Below are positions 1 through 10,685 of a DNA stretch of 64,000 bases, piece after piece; the first letter of the stretch is position 1, and the number at the start of each line of letters is the position of its first letter. A program made the translations under genes and the position numbers. Location: NCBI GenBank assembly GCA_946894095.1, contig OX335644.1:5933595-5997594 (forward strand), given 5' to 3'. This stretch comes from Incurvaria masculella. Lineage: Eukaryota; Arthropoda; Insecta; Lepidoptera; Incurvariidae. The notes beneath the pieces were generated by a model. The model was not told the DNA's origin and did not search any database. It saw only the letters and a program-made list of their open reading frames with translations.

Positions 1-427
1 AGTTTTATATAAAACGTATGCCCGCCGAGCCTATGCTTTTGGCAGAGGGGTTAGCCCACCGATGGCGTCTCCCGTCCTAAATGCTCTAAGCTCATTGATC
101 AAGAAGATAACATGATTACGTCTTTTATTTTTCTTTAATTTCAATTTAAACAGTTAGAAATACATTAACCACCATAATAGCCCAATAATAGATACTCAGG
201 GAAGCGAAAGCGATAAGTTCTCGTGTTCGCTTCTGTCATGATAAAGATGCCTACTTTTTTCTACATAGATTTTACAGAAACGAACACGAGAACTTCTCGT
301 GATCGCTTTCATGAGTAGACCCCTGTCTCTGTGCTCATAGTAAAACATACGAAAAGTATTCATCCGAGTAGCGGTCATCCGCTATGTGTACATTCATGTA
401 TATAAAATGTCTATAGTTTTTTTCTAC
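1..427. other. unassigned DNA with imperfect hairpin
   Basis: I see no gene here. Positions about 204-240 and 277-312 form an imperfect inverted repeat (TTCTCGTGTTCGCTTCTGT on the left, its near complement on the right) around a short loop. It could be a small MITE remnant. The stretch ends where the inverted half of a Jockey LINE begins. Confidence 0.4.
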
Positions 428-1299
428 TTAGCGTATGACGGGTCGAGTTGTGTTTTTGCATGCCTTCCACAAGGAGTAGTTAGTGTCTTTTGAGGCGGTT
501 ATTGATTCTACGTAGGCTGCGGTGGTTTCGTTTTCAGCCAGATGGATCATTTCCTTTAGCTCGCGTATAGCTTTGTTGAACGCCCGTTTGTCGTCTTTAT
601 GCCTGCTATTTTGCCAGACTCTTCGTAGTCGTCGCTTTTCGAGAATTTTCGCTCTGATGTTTTCGGGCACCACATTATGTCTTGATTGGAAGTCTTGTAT
701 TTCAGGTGTACATCTCCAGCAGCTCTCTTGGATTATTGTCGTGAGTTCTTTAAGTGCTAATTCAATGTCATTATTTGTTTTTAAAGCTATTTTGAGCTGT
801 AGATTTTCTTGCACTAGTTCTCGAAATGATTCCCAATCTGTGTATTTGTTGTATAGGGTCGGTCTTGTTTCATAGTGTGTAACTATGGTACTTACAGTCA
901 AGACTACAGGAATATGGTTGGTTGAGCTATCAAGACAGCCCTTTATTGAGTGGAAGAGCCGGGATAGACCCTTAGTGATGAAGAAGTCTAGCACATCCGG
1001 TAGCCTCTTGCGATCAGTTGGCCAATGTGTTGGTTCAGACGTTGATATAGGCTTAAGAAAATGACTGTCCATACATTTTTTGAGTTCTCTGCCCCTTGTT
1101 GTTATTAATCTGGATCCCAATGAGTATGTTTAGCGTTCCAGCTATGAACCTCCCTCCAAGTGTCCCAAAATATTGGGTAAGTAGGTCTTCCGTTATTTTA
1201 TATCTAGGGGGGCAGTATACTGAGGAGACATTAAAGTGGCCATGCCTGTCTTCAACCTGTACAGTGGTCGCCTGAATATGGTTGGTTCTGAACTCGGGG
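428..1299 (-). pseudogene. Jockey LINE, inverted 5' segment (endonuclease C-terminus and linker)
   Basis: The minus strand reads as the end of a Jockey-type apurinic endonuclease domain and the linker before the reverse transcriptase. Visible blocks include PEFRTNHIQATTVQVE near 1240-1297, a YCPPRYKITEDL block, WGSRLITTRGREL near 1100, THWPTDRKRLPDVLDFFITKG, and a final LWKACKNTTRPVIR at 428. A frameshift near 1125 breaks the endonuclease reading frame (GGRFIAG, then NAKHTHWG). In an intact element the last residues lead straight into NPIRTQEGKWAR, which is found at about 1300 on the opposite strand. This is therefore the 5' half of the neighbouring LINE, flipped. It is 5' truncated and has no start codon. 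Confidence 0.85.
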
Positions 1300-2808
1300 A
1301 GAAATCCAATAAGGACTCAGGAAGGAAAATGGGCTAGAACATATCAGGATAAAGCGAACATCTTTGCAAATCACCTTGCAAAGATTTTTATCCCAAATGA
1401 ACCAGGAATTGACGTAGATGAATCACATATTGATGAAGTTATCAACCAAGACTTTCAGCTAGATGTTCCCATAAAGCCCACAACTCCACAAGAACTAATT
1501 AGAACAATTAATAACCTAGTAAACAAAAAGGCTCCAGGCTTCGATCTGATCGACAAAAAGGTACTAAAAGAACTCCCTCGAAAAGCCTTAGTATTTATAA
1601 CATCCCTTTTTAACGGCATGCTCAGAACAGGATGCTTCCCAGCCCTGTGGAAAGTGTCACAAATTATAATGGTACAGAAACCAGGAAAACCTAGCCAGGA
1701 GCTTACCTCTTACAGACCAATCAGTCTGTTGCCGATCTTATCCAACTTATTCGAGAAGATCCTGCTGAAAAGGCTGTTAAATGCTCTCTCGGAACTATCC
1801 ATTATACCAGATCACCAGTTTGGCTTTCGACGGGAACATGCCACGATCGAACAGATACATAGAGTGTGCAAAGCTATTAGGACATCATTTGAACACAGAG
1901 AATATTGCTCCTCCGCCTTCCTGGACATACAGCAGGCATTCGACAAAGTATGGCACAAAGGATTGCTATATAAAATAAAATCACTTCTACCGCACTCATT
2001 CTATGGCATCCTAAACTCCTACTTAATGGAAATAATATTTCAAGTTCGAGAAGGCGATGCTACATCTCCATTCTATACAATACATGCAGGGGTACCCCAG
2101 GGCTCCGTTTTGGGCCCAGTCTTGTACACGATATTCACCGCGGACTTGCCGCAGATCCCAGGGGTGGACATGGCTACCTTCGCCGATGACACTGCAATAC
2201 TTGCATCTAGCAAAAACCCTGCAGCCGCCTCAGAGTCTCTGCAAAGAAGTCTGTCAAGTATCCAACTATGGCTGAAGAAATGGAGAATCAAGGCAAGTGC
2301 CTCAAAGTCTGTCCATGTTACCTTTACTCTGAAAAGAGGAGATTGCCCACCTGTGAAGTTAGGTGATCAAACACTTACGCAAACCAACTCGGTTAAATAC
2401 TTAAGGATGCATCTGGACCGCAGGCTAACATGGAAAAAACATATCCAAACTAAGAGAGATGAACTCAACATCAGGTATCGGGGACTGTATTGGTTGCTGG
2501 ACTGGAATAGTAAGCTGTCGATTGACAACAAGCTTCTTATTTATAAGACAGTACTCAAACCTATCTGGACCTATGGCATGCAGCTATGGGGTTCTGCCTG
2601 TGACTCCAACGTAAAAATTATGCAACGAGCTGAAGACTCAATACTGAAACAGTTAGCAAATACCCCGTTGTTCATAAGAAACTGTGAGGTCCATTACTAT
2701 CCTCAAATCAAGACAATAAAGGAATAAATAAAAACAGTTGCTGCAAAATACAAGAAGCGACTTATGAAGCATCCAAACCAGCTGGCAGTGCAGCTTACTG
2801 TCCCCGAC
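1300..2808 (+). pseudogene. Jockey LINE, 3' segment (reverse transcriptase)
   Basis: This is the reverse transcriptase of a Jockey-clade non-LTR retrotransposon. The open frame from 1282 (TTG, not a true start) to 2727 contains the palm aspartate in AFLDIQQAFDKVWH (about residue 215), the GVPQGSVLGP block and the catalytic FADD (about residues 300-303). At 2725-2727 a TAA replaces what is normally a Glu codon. The same frame continues beyond it (IKTVAAKYKKRLMKHPNQLA) to about 2805, so the copy is dead by nonsense mutation. The 3' UTR is missing because a large palindrome begins at 2809. Together with 428-1299 it forms one insertion with a 5' inversion. Confidence 0.88.
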
Positions 2809-3708
2809 ATCATGTTTCTTGTATGGGGGTCCCCCTAGTTTTTATTTGTTGTATTTACAAAAGGGATACACACATTTTGTTGAAATTTCAGCTGTCTGAG
2901 AGTATGAGATAAAGCCCGCTGACCGACGCTCTGACAGCAGAGCCTTAGCAATAGGGTTCCGTTGGTACCATTTGAGTACGGAAACCTAAACAATCACTCG
3001 GTTCCATACATTTTTGTACAGTATCACTCACATTGAAAAATATCGGTCAAAATTGACTGAATAAAATCTAACCTAAATTGTTTGGCAAAAAATTCAGTTG
3101 ACGGGATTAACCTCCGGGATTTACTTTTCAGTGGATTATATTCATAGAATTCAAGATCACAAAACTAGCGATAGTAACGCGACTTCTACCACCCCAATTA
3201 AAATGATGAAAGATCTAATTTCGTTTTTATTTGAATAATATTATTTAGTCGATAATTTTGGATTTAGGGTAAATAATATTATTCAAATAAAAACGAAATT
3301 AGATCTTTCATCATTTTAATTGAGGTGGTAGAAGTCGCGTTACTATCGCTAGTTTTGTGATCTTGAATTCTATGAATATAATCCACTGAAAAGTAAATCC
3401 CGGAGGTTAATCCCGTCAACTGAATTTTTTGCCAAACAATTTAGGTTAGATTTTATTCAGTCAATTTTGACCGATATTTTTCAATGTGAGTGATACTGTA
3501 CAAAAATGTATGAGACCGAGTGATTGTTTAGGTTTCCGTACTCAAATGGTACCAACGGAACCCTATTGCTAAGGCTCTGCTGTCAGAGCGTCGGTCAGCG
3601 GGCTTTATCTCATAATCTCAGACAGCTGAAATTTCAACAAAATGTGTGTATCCCTTTTGTACATACAACAAATAAAAACTAGGGGGACCCCCTTACAAGA
3701 AACATGAT
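2809..3708. repeat. 0.9-kb near-perfect palindrome, 439-bp arms and 22-nt loop
   Basis: The left arm 2809-3247 is the reverse complement of the right arm 3270-3708 at every point I compared, apart from a few substitutions. The loop is 3248-3269. The outer part of each arm carries a diverged copy of the dispersed lepidopteran repeat (CCGTTGGTACC, ACGGAACCCTATTGCTAAGGC, AGGGGGACCCCC). In the right arm this repeat runs on past the arm to about 3765 (ACGGAACCCTTCGTGTGCGAG). The left arm stops abruptly against the Jockey LINE. This looks like an inverted duplication that captured part of an existing repeat rather than a TIR transposon. Confidence 0.9.
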
Positions 3709-3765
3709 TCTTTTTGGTTTAATCTTATTCGGTGCTACGGAACCCTTCGTGTGCGAGCTCGATTC
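3530..3765 (+). repeat. diverged copy of the GTGCGAGTCGGACTCGCAC dispersed repeat
   Basis: It follows the order of the better copies elsewhere in the window: GGTTTCCGTACTCAAATGG, ACGGAACCCTATTGCTAAGGC, a decayed tetranucleotide tract, TTTATCTCAT, CAGCTGAAATTT, a GGGGGACCCCC block, TACGGAACCCTTCGTGTGCGAG. It overlaps the right arm of the palindrome. Confidence 0.7.
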
Positions 3766-4326
3766 CCGCGTTATATACGCTGAATACATACTTTTCTAAA
3801 AAGGTATAGCTAAAGTAAAACTCATACTGAATCAAATGTTAGGATATAATATGTTCTGTGGAATCAAACTTAGGCCTACAGTCCAATTTTGACGTTCCTG
3901 CAATAGTATTTTTTTTTCTGTGCTCGGCCTGCCGATAAGCAGCATTGCTGATATATGGGGAATTCCCCAAATCTTGGGTAATTAGACCAAATTCCCCAAT
4001 CCTTGGGGTATTTGGTAGAATTTTGGAATTGTGGAATAGGTTTGAAAATAAATTTTTCGTGCAGGGTCCCAAAACTCGACTTCCAATCGAAATGACGCGA
4101 TAGAAGAGGTCAATTTGAATAAAAATCACTGCATCATCTCTTTTCGGTTGAAGGCCATGAAAAAGAAAGAAAAAAAGATATTAAACAATTAGATTGGTGA
4201 AGGCATGGTTTTAATCAAGATCGACCTCATGTCTCCTTTAAGTGTTTTTCGCTATTTCTTATAGTTTCGGATTTGGCCCGGTCATGAAAAATTAGGCCTC
4301 ATGACTCCTTTGAGTGTATTTCGCTA
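3766..4326. repeat. AT-rich DNA ending in a 72-bp tandem duplication
   Basis: No gene is visible. The block CTCATG(T/A)CTCCTTT(A/G)AGTGT..TTCGCTA is present twice, 72 bp apart, with CGCTA at 4250-4254 and again at 4322-4326. Between the two lies TTTCTTATAGTTTCGGATTTGG. The second unit is cut after CGCTA by the Helitron and resumes at 5366, so the first unit serves as the empty site. Confidence 0.8.
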
Positions 4327-5365
4327 TCCTACTAATATTATAAAGGGGAAAGTTTGTAATAATGGATGGATGGATGTATGGATGTTTATTACTCTTTCAC
4401 GTAAAAACTACTGAATGGATTTCAATGAAACTTTACAATAATATAGCTTATACATCAGAATAACACATAGGCTACAATTTATAAAGATATTGTGCCCATG
4501 GGCTTTCGAACTTTCACGGGGCTGCTAAAACGATGCCGGTAGCCAGGTGCTACTTCACAGCTGGCGGGAGCGGGGGCGGGGTGCGGGGGCGGAACGGGCG
4601 GTCCGACGCACGGCGGGTAAGGTGGGAAGGAAGACGTCGCTCATCGCTGAGTGCGCTACCCGAACACGGGCAGACGCGTGAGGGCAGACGTCATTGACCG
4701 TTGTGTCCGTTTTGCGAATTTTCAAGGCACTAGCGATTTCTTAAGACTACTTGGCATCACGCTAAATCGCCAGAGGTGCGACCAATAGAATAAAATCCTT
4801 GAGAACCAATTACTCGATTTAGATGCGGATTGTATCTACGTCTAGCCTGATTCTACTCAAAACTTATAGGCTACATAATATAACGCTTCATTACCAGAGG
4901 AGTGAATAGTGAGTGTTAATTTCTTATAACTTGTCAACCATTTACCCGATTTATGTGCGTATGTTGTCAATGTATAGCATCTCTCGGAGCAGTCAGGTTC
5001 GAGATGGGTTACTGTTTTCGATGTTGAGGCTGGCTGTGGGTTGGAGTCCACGCAAAACTTACTACGTCACACGTTACTTACTTACTAGGTAAGCAATGTA
5101 GCAGTGCAAGTGCAGAAAGGTTCTGGCGGCAAATGCTGTTTTCTTAAATAGCCACCAAATGTCAATCAAGGTCTAAATGGAAATTATTGGATGTTTCTCA
5201 TTAAATCATGCTATTTCGGCTCGAACGATCTTGATTAAATTTGGTAGATGGATAAATTGTCCTGGACCAGTTTGATCCTATTTTGGACCAGTCATATGAG
5301 CTACTTTTGATCAATGAAATAATTTAGCCGATACTAACCCGAGCAGAGCCGGGTACCGCAGCTAG
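4327..5365 (+). mobile_element. non-autonomous Helitron-like element
   Basis: The element is 1039 bp. It starts TCCTACTAATATTATAAA directly after an A and ends GCTAG directly before a T. This is the classic Helitron pattern: 5' TC, 3' CTRR, insertion between A and T, no target duplication. A short hairpin (ACCCG, 8-nt loop, CGGGT) lies about 10 nt before the 3' end, as Helitrons require. A GGAT microsatellite sits near 4362-4384 and a GC-rich block at about 4565-4700. It has no Rep/helicase ORF. The flanks join into a perfect second copy of the 72-bp tandem unit, which supports both boundaries. Confidence 0.88.
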
Positions 5366-5974
5366 TTTCTTATAGTTTCGGATTTGGCCCTGTCATGAAA
5401 AAAAAAATGTAGTTATCCAATCCAATTCTCAGTGGTTTAGAAATTATATAGCAATTTTTCTCTTTTCTTTTTCGCAATTTCATTAACCAATTTTAACATT
5501 AAGGTACACTGAGTGCACTAAACACACAAAAAAATACCTTAGCCACGTATCTTTGTTTTACGATTTTATTTTCGATTTGAATCTATTCTAAGCGAATATA
5601 CAAAAAATAGCTGTAACTTCTTAATTACTGAGAATCAGAAAACTTCATATTAGGTGATACTCATCGGAAGTGACCTCTGCTACGTCATTTCGTTTGAAAT
5701 TCTAGTTTTGGGACAGCTGTATATCATAAGCGCCGCAGTTTTTCGTAATCAAATCAAGTATATACGCGTATTTTTTTAGGAGCCGCTTCTAGCCGTCACG
5801 TGTTAGACGGCCGTTGTCAGTATTCTTGGATCGTTGACGTCTTTTTCGTTAACGAAACGAGACCGTTTTTCATAAAGCTTAAACTAGTTGAGGAACTAGT
5901 TCCAAAATGTAACTATTTGAAAGTAAAAAGTAGTTTATAACTTTGTGTGTGAGTGTTCTGTGGGTGTTTAAACT
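5366..5974. other. unassigned AT-rich DNA
   Basis: The first ~35 bases complete the tandem unit interrupted by the Helitron. I recognise nothing else. The 13-mer AAAAAGTAGTTTA at about 5925 recurs at about 6101, on the far side of the next hairpin element, and may mark its insertion. Confidence 0.5.
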
Positions 5975-6101
5975 ATTGTCTAAGATTGGCTTACCACAGT
6001 TGGTGTAGCACTCGCCTTGAAAATGAACTGCACGGGACAGTTCGAAACGTCGGCCAAAAGGACCGAGGAAAATAACTGTGGTAAGCCAATCTTAGACAAT
6101 A
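5975..6101. repeat. short hairpin element with 27-bp inverted ends
   Basis: ATTGTCTAAGATTGGCTTAC...CACAGTT at the left is exactly mirrored at the right (about 6074-6100). The interior holds a small stem (GAACTG, CACGGGA loop, CAGTTC) followed by GAAACGTCGGCC. The stem-then-GAAAC order recalls hammerhead-ribozyme remnants known from Penelope-like retroelements, but the CUGANGA box is not intact, so that reading is weak. Confidence 0.6.
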
Positions 6102-7529
6102 AAAAGTAGTTTAATCTAAACGTCGGAGTTGATTTAACTGGTGCATTTTTTTATAATTTAGTTTACTAGTTTACCTTTATAGAAGTAAACGCATCCATAT
6201 GTCCGTCGGTACAGATGTCAGAGAACGCGACAAATGTACTAGAACTAAAGGCAAAACGATTGTAAACCAGTAGGTTCTAATTTAATAAAATGATTGTGAA
6301 AGTGTTTTGGAGTGTAACTGCTTGTCGGATATTGACCCCATATATCTCAAAATATATTTCTCGTCAGATCATGTTTTATATCTGGCAGGACTAACTAAAC
6401 AGATTAGGATTATCGGGGGTTTCCGAGAACAATTATTGGGTGTTTCCAAAAACATTTTTGGGGAATCTGAGGAATTATCTTCGGCAACGCTGGGCAAATC
6501 CATTTGTCAGGCCGTGTCAGGGCAGCCATAGAATACAGAATATTGAGTGTACAGAACATAAAATATAATAACGGATAATTGAAGGCAGCAAATAAAACGA
6601 ATCGTTTACAAGTTCTTTGGCAGCAAACATTAGAAAGAAAACTGGATAACAGAATTTTATGAATTTAATCATAACTTATTCTTTTTGTTCGTATTTTCAT
6701 ATAAAAACAGTACCCATTATAATCTGTGAATTAAACTGTCGGTTCTGTGGAAGTAATCCTCAACATGGTAAATATTATTTTGGATCCTTTATCCGCCAGC
6801 CGTCGTTCCTGGACGAATTCAAGGTGCTGAGCAATACCGGAAAAAATCGACGAGAAACAGCGTTAGATTCTTGCGTGTTGCTTAGGGGATACAATGGTTA
6901 AATATTTTTGATTACTGTTTTAGCGTAGGTACCTACAATAGAGTCGTCTAATAATTCCGATCCATATACCCCAGTCATCAGCTGTAGGGCATAGCGTGCT
7001 GCTAGTGCAAGCAGATCCAAGGATTCTATGTCCATCAGAAATAGCGATAAGGGCGAAGCTTGTCTGTGGGAGTAGCCGTGGCTTTTGAAGACAATTTATC
7101 TGAGCTATCAATGGTTTCACCGAATATATCCTTAGAATGTAAGTTACTGTTTTTACAATGCTGCTCTTAATGCTACAGGCATTGTAAATTGGAATATATT
7201 ATTTAAGCTGAAACTTGTCAATGTTCATGTTTTTGTCTCATTTGTCACTGATGGCGGTATCTTCTTGGAAATCAGAATTACTGTTTCACGTCAGACATGT
7301 TATGTTACTCGATCTTTCTATGTAGGTATTTGAATCATACCACATCACTGAGTTCATGATCCGATTTGAACTATTGTTACCTAAAGAGTTCACAACTGCA
7401 TAGTGTTGCATATTTTTGAACTGATTTTCTTGAACTTCCTCCATTCCGGCTTCTTTCCGCGTCCAAGTAGTTTATTTTTCATGTACGGTAACAAAAATAA
7501 ATCAAGTGCCAAATGAGGGCTATGACTCA
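6102..7529. other. unassigned DNA
   Basis: I found no convincing gene or repeat. The short open frames at 6307-6531 and 6659-6901 show no recognisable domain, and the first opens at TTG rather than ATG. Confidence 0.5.
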
Positions 7530-7982
7530 TCAATTGCCATCAAATTGATGTATTGACGGGTGAAATATTGAGTTGTTGCCGATGTGTAACAGCTCTCTTT
7601 GTATGGTGAAGAATGATTCTGCTTTGCTGGTAGTTTTTGAAGTGAAAACTTCTTCAGCGGCGCTGAGCACTTTTTGTTGGATGGGTAAAAACTTCCAAAC
7701 TCGCGTCAGGGTCACGTGATGCTGATCGAAAAAGCGTAAGATTGAAGTGAAAACTTCTTTAGCGGCGCTGAGCACTTTTTGTTGGATGGGTAAAAACTTC
7801 CAAACTCGCGTCAGGGTCACGTGATGCTGATCGAAAAAGCGTAAGATCGAGGGGAAGGGAGAGGAACTAGTATCTCCCACTCTTTCTACCGTGCCTGAGT
7901 GTGCTGCTCCGCTTAGGCAGCACAGCATGGCGATTATAATTAAACACAATGTTAATACTAAAGTTTTCACTTCTGCCGGCAC
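7530..7982 (-). CDS. weak ORF with hydrophobic N-terminus and in-frame 35-residue tandem repeat
   Basis: This 150-codon minus-strand frame begins with a hydrophobic stretch (LVLTLCLIIIAMLCCLSGAA) that resembles a signal or membrane segment. It then carries SILRFFDQHHVTLTRVWKF...EVFT twice in tandem. The DNA repeat unit is 105 bp (about 7639-7743 and 7744-7850), so the duplication keeps the frame. The frame opens at GTG; the first ATG lies inside the hydrophobic segment, and I see no splice acceptor or promoter. It may be a decayed envelope-like or other transposon ORF, an exon of an unannotated gene, or chance. I do not recognise the family. Confidence 0.25.
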   Translation of the reverse strand: MPAEVKTLVLTLCLIIIAMLCCLSGAAHSGTVERVGDTSSSPFPSILRFFDQHHVTLTRVWKFLPIQQKVLSAAKEVFTSILRFFDQHHVTLTRVWKFLPIQQKVLSAAEEVFTSKTTSKAESFFTIQRELLHIGNNSIFHPSIHQFDGN

Positions 7983-8016
7983 TCCCGGAGTGCTACCGGT
8001 GTTTTTTTCTTATTAA

Positions 8017-8330
8017 CCGACTTCAAAAAAAGAGGAGGTTATCAATTCGTCTGTATGTTTTTTTTTTATGTTTGTTACCTCATAACTTTTGCCTGGGTGA
8101 ACCGATTTTGATGATTATTTTTTGAAATGATAGCTAGTGCTTCCCAAGTGGTCCCATTTTAATTTGGTTAAGTTCTGACAATGATATCCATGAGAAAATC
8201 ATATAAGTCTTAAATTTGTATTAAGATGTGCGCGACAAATGGACGAATAACTCAATATAACGCCAACCGATTTCGGTGTTTTTTTTTTATTGGAAAGGAC
8301 GTGTACAAATTAGTAAGGCCTTGGGCGCCT
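8017..8330 (+). repeat. dispersed repeat starting AACCGACTTCAAAAAAAG
   Basis: This copy matches 51632-51966 over about 300 bp: ACCGACTTCAAAAAA, GAGGAGGTTATCAATTCGTC, a T-rich tract, TTGCCTGGGTGAACCGATTT, GCTTCCCAAGTGGTCCCATT, GACAAATGGACGAATAACTC and GCCAACCGATTTCG. It has no ORF. The family is non-autonomous; I cannot name its class. Confidence 0.75.
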
Positions 8331-8622
8331 TTAATACCGGTGGAGCGTCTTTCCAGAACACTCCACCGAATTCTAGGCGCCCCGCATGCCGAGCATTCGA
8401 AAATGATCTCCTTCGAGACACTGCTCCAATATTCCAGAGCTAATTTTCAATAGAGCAGGATGAGATGTTACTTTATATGTAACTACAGCAATGTGTTCGG
8501 CTTCGCGATGGAAGTAGGTAAGTAGCGCCATAGATGGCATCATAGACCAGCCTCTCTGACTCGTTTATATATAGTGTCCATTTTCCCTCGCAGATCTGAC
8601 ACATACTCTGTTACACTACGGG

Positions 8623-8980
8623 ATGACTGCTGGTATTCCTGTTAGAAGTTCAGCTGGTAATCTCAATTCGCGTCCAAAGTTGAAGTAGGCTGGAGTTTCA
8701 TCTACGCTTTCATGCACAGCCGTTCGGTAAGCATCAGAAACAGCGGAATATACTGGTCCCAATCCTTTTAAAAAAGAAAAAGAAAGAAAAGAAAAATACA
8801 GTTTATTTTGCACATTTTTACAGTGTTATATAAAATTAGAAATTACTACTAAACCGTTTAAGTTGAAATTGTGAGTATAATAACAATAGTGTGCCTCTAC
8901 CAATTTGACCAAGTGTCTTTCCAACGTCTGATTAAATCGTTCCACCATGCCATCTGTTCTAGCAATTGTACCCATTATCA
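8623..8980 (-). pseudogene. Ty3/Gypsy integrase fragment with internal A-rich insertion
   Basis: The minus strand encodes DGMVERFNQTLERHLVKLVEAH (about 8884-8970) and then YRTAVHESVDETPAYFNFGR (about 8640-8740). Both are standard blocks around and after the catalytic Glu of retroviral-type integrases. Between them, about 8765-8885, is unrelated AT-rich sequence with an A/G tract, apparently a later insertion. No other domain of this element is present. Confidence 0.75.
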
Positions 8981-9516
8981 CGTTTGAACATCGACGTTTG
9001 AAGATAATAATACCTAAATTATTCATTTACCTCTTTTCCCATTTCTTTCCACAGTTTTGCTTCACTGCAGTTTTTATATGAAATATTATTTGCATAGTGC
9101 AAACAAAGATGTTATCTAACAGAGCCTGTTGTCCCAGTTGTCATCTCAATTGGCGTTTACGCCAAACTGATGCACTGGCGTTTTCAAATATATGGAGAAA
9201 TTGAGGAGCATGCGCAGTGGGCGTCAAGCGAACTAACATTTGCGAGTCCGAGTTTAATTTGACAGCTTACTCACCGTCGGTGTAAATACATCGACATTGC
9301 AGTTTACGCCGACCGGGCGTTTTCATAAAAATTGGAAGTCCTAGTTTGACTCTGACAGCTTGAAGAAAAGTAAAACCACAGAATAAGTAGTAAACATTTG
9401 TATGGGGTTTGACGTTTTTACGTAACTTCGAAGTTTTATTTTTTATTTGATGAACGAGCAGCCTAAGCTGATGTGTTCATGTCTGGGTTCACTGGTGCTT
9501 TGTTTTTACGGTTACT
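8981..9516. other. unassigned DNA with a short repeat fragment
   Basis: CCCAGTTGTCATCTCAATTGG followed by CGTTTACGCC at about 9130 is nearly repeated at about 26026-26060 inside the R2D2-like gene, so an interspersed repeat starts here. No coding signal was seen. Confidence 0.45.
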
Positions 9517-9947
9517 TTAGTTTAGTGTTTTTAGGTGTTTGTCAAGCCTGTTTTTAAAAGAATTGAGGGTGGGTGCTTCAACGACATCTTCTGGCAGCTT
9601 GTTCCACATTTCCACTGCTCTATTCGACAGGAAGTGTTGTCTCGGGTTTGTTGAGGTGACAGTGGCATTGAGCTTGAGGCTATGACCACGGAGATGACTA
9701 TTTGTGTTTCTAGTGAAGAGGTTCTGCAGTTCTGGACAGTCGTAATAATCGTTAAGAATCTTGTATGTTTCTATGTGGTCGCCCCTTTCTCTGCGTTGTT
9801 CCAAGGTTGTCAGCTTGAGCACTTTTAGTCTTTCCTCGTATGGTTTCTTCTTCAGTACTTTTGGTATCTTTGTCGATCTTCTCTGAACTCGTCAGTGAGA
9901 GATTTTATCGAATGCCTTAGAAAAATCAGTATAAACGACATCATGGA
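9517..9947 (-). pseudogene. internally deleted LINE reverse transcriptase
   Basis: The minus strand reads DVVYTDFSKAFDKISH (about 9897-9945), a reverse-transcriptase palm motif. After an abrupt jump it reads the conserved C-terminus: LTTLEQRRERGDHIETYKIL, LRGHSLKLNATV and WNKLPEDVVEAPTLNSFKNR, ending at 9517. Everything between the palm aspartate and the C-terminal tail is deleted, including the YADD box. It belongs to a CR1-like non-LTR group common in invertebrates. Confidence 0.82.
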
Positions 9948-9949
9948 CA

Positions 9950-10247
9950 AAGAATAGTATAGGATAGTACGATAGACTGCTAACGTCATAAAACATACAA
10001 AACTCGCCGAGCATGTCTTGTTTTTGCTGGTACTATGACATTTCTAACCAGCGCCATCTCCCTTTACTGAACCAGAATTACTTACACCGCCATTATACTA
10101 AGCTTGCTTCCAAATTTTGCCTAGGTTGGCTGATGAAAATGTTACATTTGTTTACTATAAATTAAGTTTTCTATTCTGAAATGTGAATTGCAATGCCATC
10201 TGTGAACTTTGATTGTCCCTATTCAACACTTGTATGACATTAACAAT
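9950..10247 (+). repeat. MITE-like repeat, AGGGATAA family, copy 1
   Basis: It shares GCTAACGTCATAAAA, ATTTCTAACCAGCGCCATCT, a TGTTACATTTG block and AATGTGAATTGCAA.GCCATCTGT with 34923-35212, and in inverse orientation with 28497-28855. Copies 2 and 3 end in AGGGATAA inverted termini; this copy has decayed ends. Confidence 0.65.
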
Positions 10248-10484
10248 CTTTCCCTACTGTCATTTACTACTTGATACCCATTGTCCATTGCATCTACAAT
10301 TCACAAAGATTGGTCTCGGTTTATAGATGAGTTCTAATGAGTCTCAAATGAAATGGAAGGTTGGATTTCCGGATTCGGCTTTTAAATAAAACTGTACATC
10401 CCTAACAACTGGTAAGTTATGACTTACTAGGTACAATCGCTACGAAAGATTGTCGAAACCTCAAAGAGAATTGTATGTGTTTAA

Positions 10485-10560
10485 CATCCTGGCTTGGCAC
10501 CCATTCTCCATTTGGTGTGTTAGGCTAATATCATGACAGTAGGTAATAGCCATCAATGTT
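10485..10560 (+). repeat. SINE 3' tail fragment
   Basis: GTGTGTTAGGCTAATATCATGACAGTA followed by a short TAATAGCCATC tail matches the 3' hairpin end of the SINE family described at 10686. The head and body are missing. Confidence 0.6.
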
Positions 10561-10685
10561 ACAAAATACTTTTTCTCATTGATTTAAAGTTAAACATTCC
10601 CATCTAAAATAAAATGTAGCATTGCAATAAAATTTTGAAATAAAGACATGACATTTAAGTCAAAATAGACAAGCTCTTTTTATAG

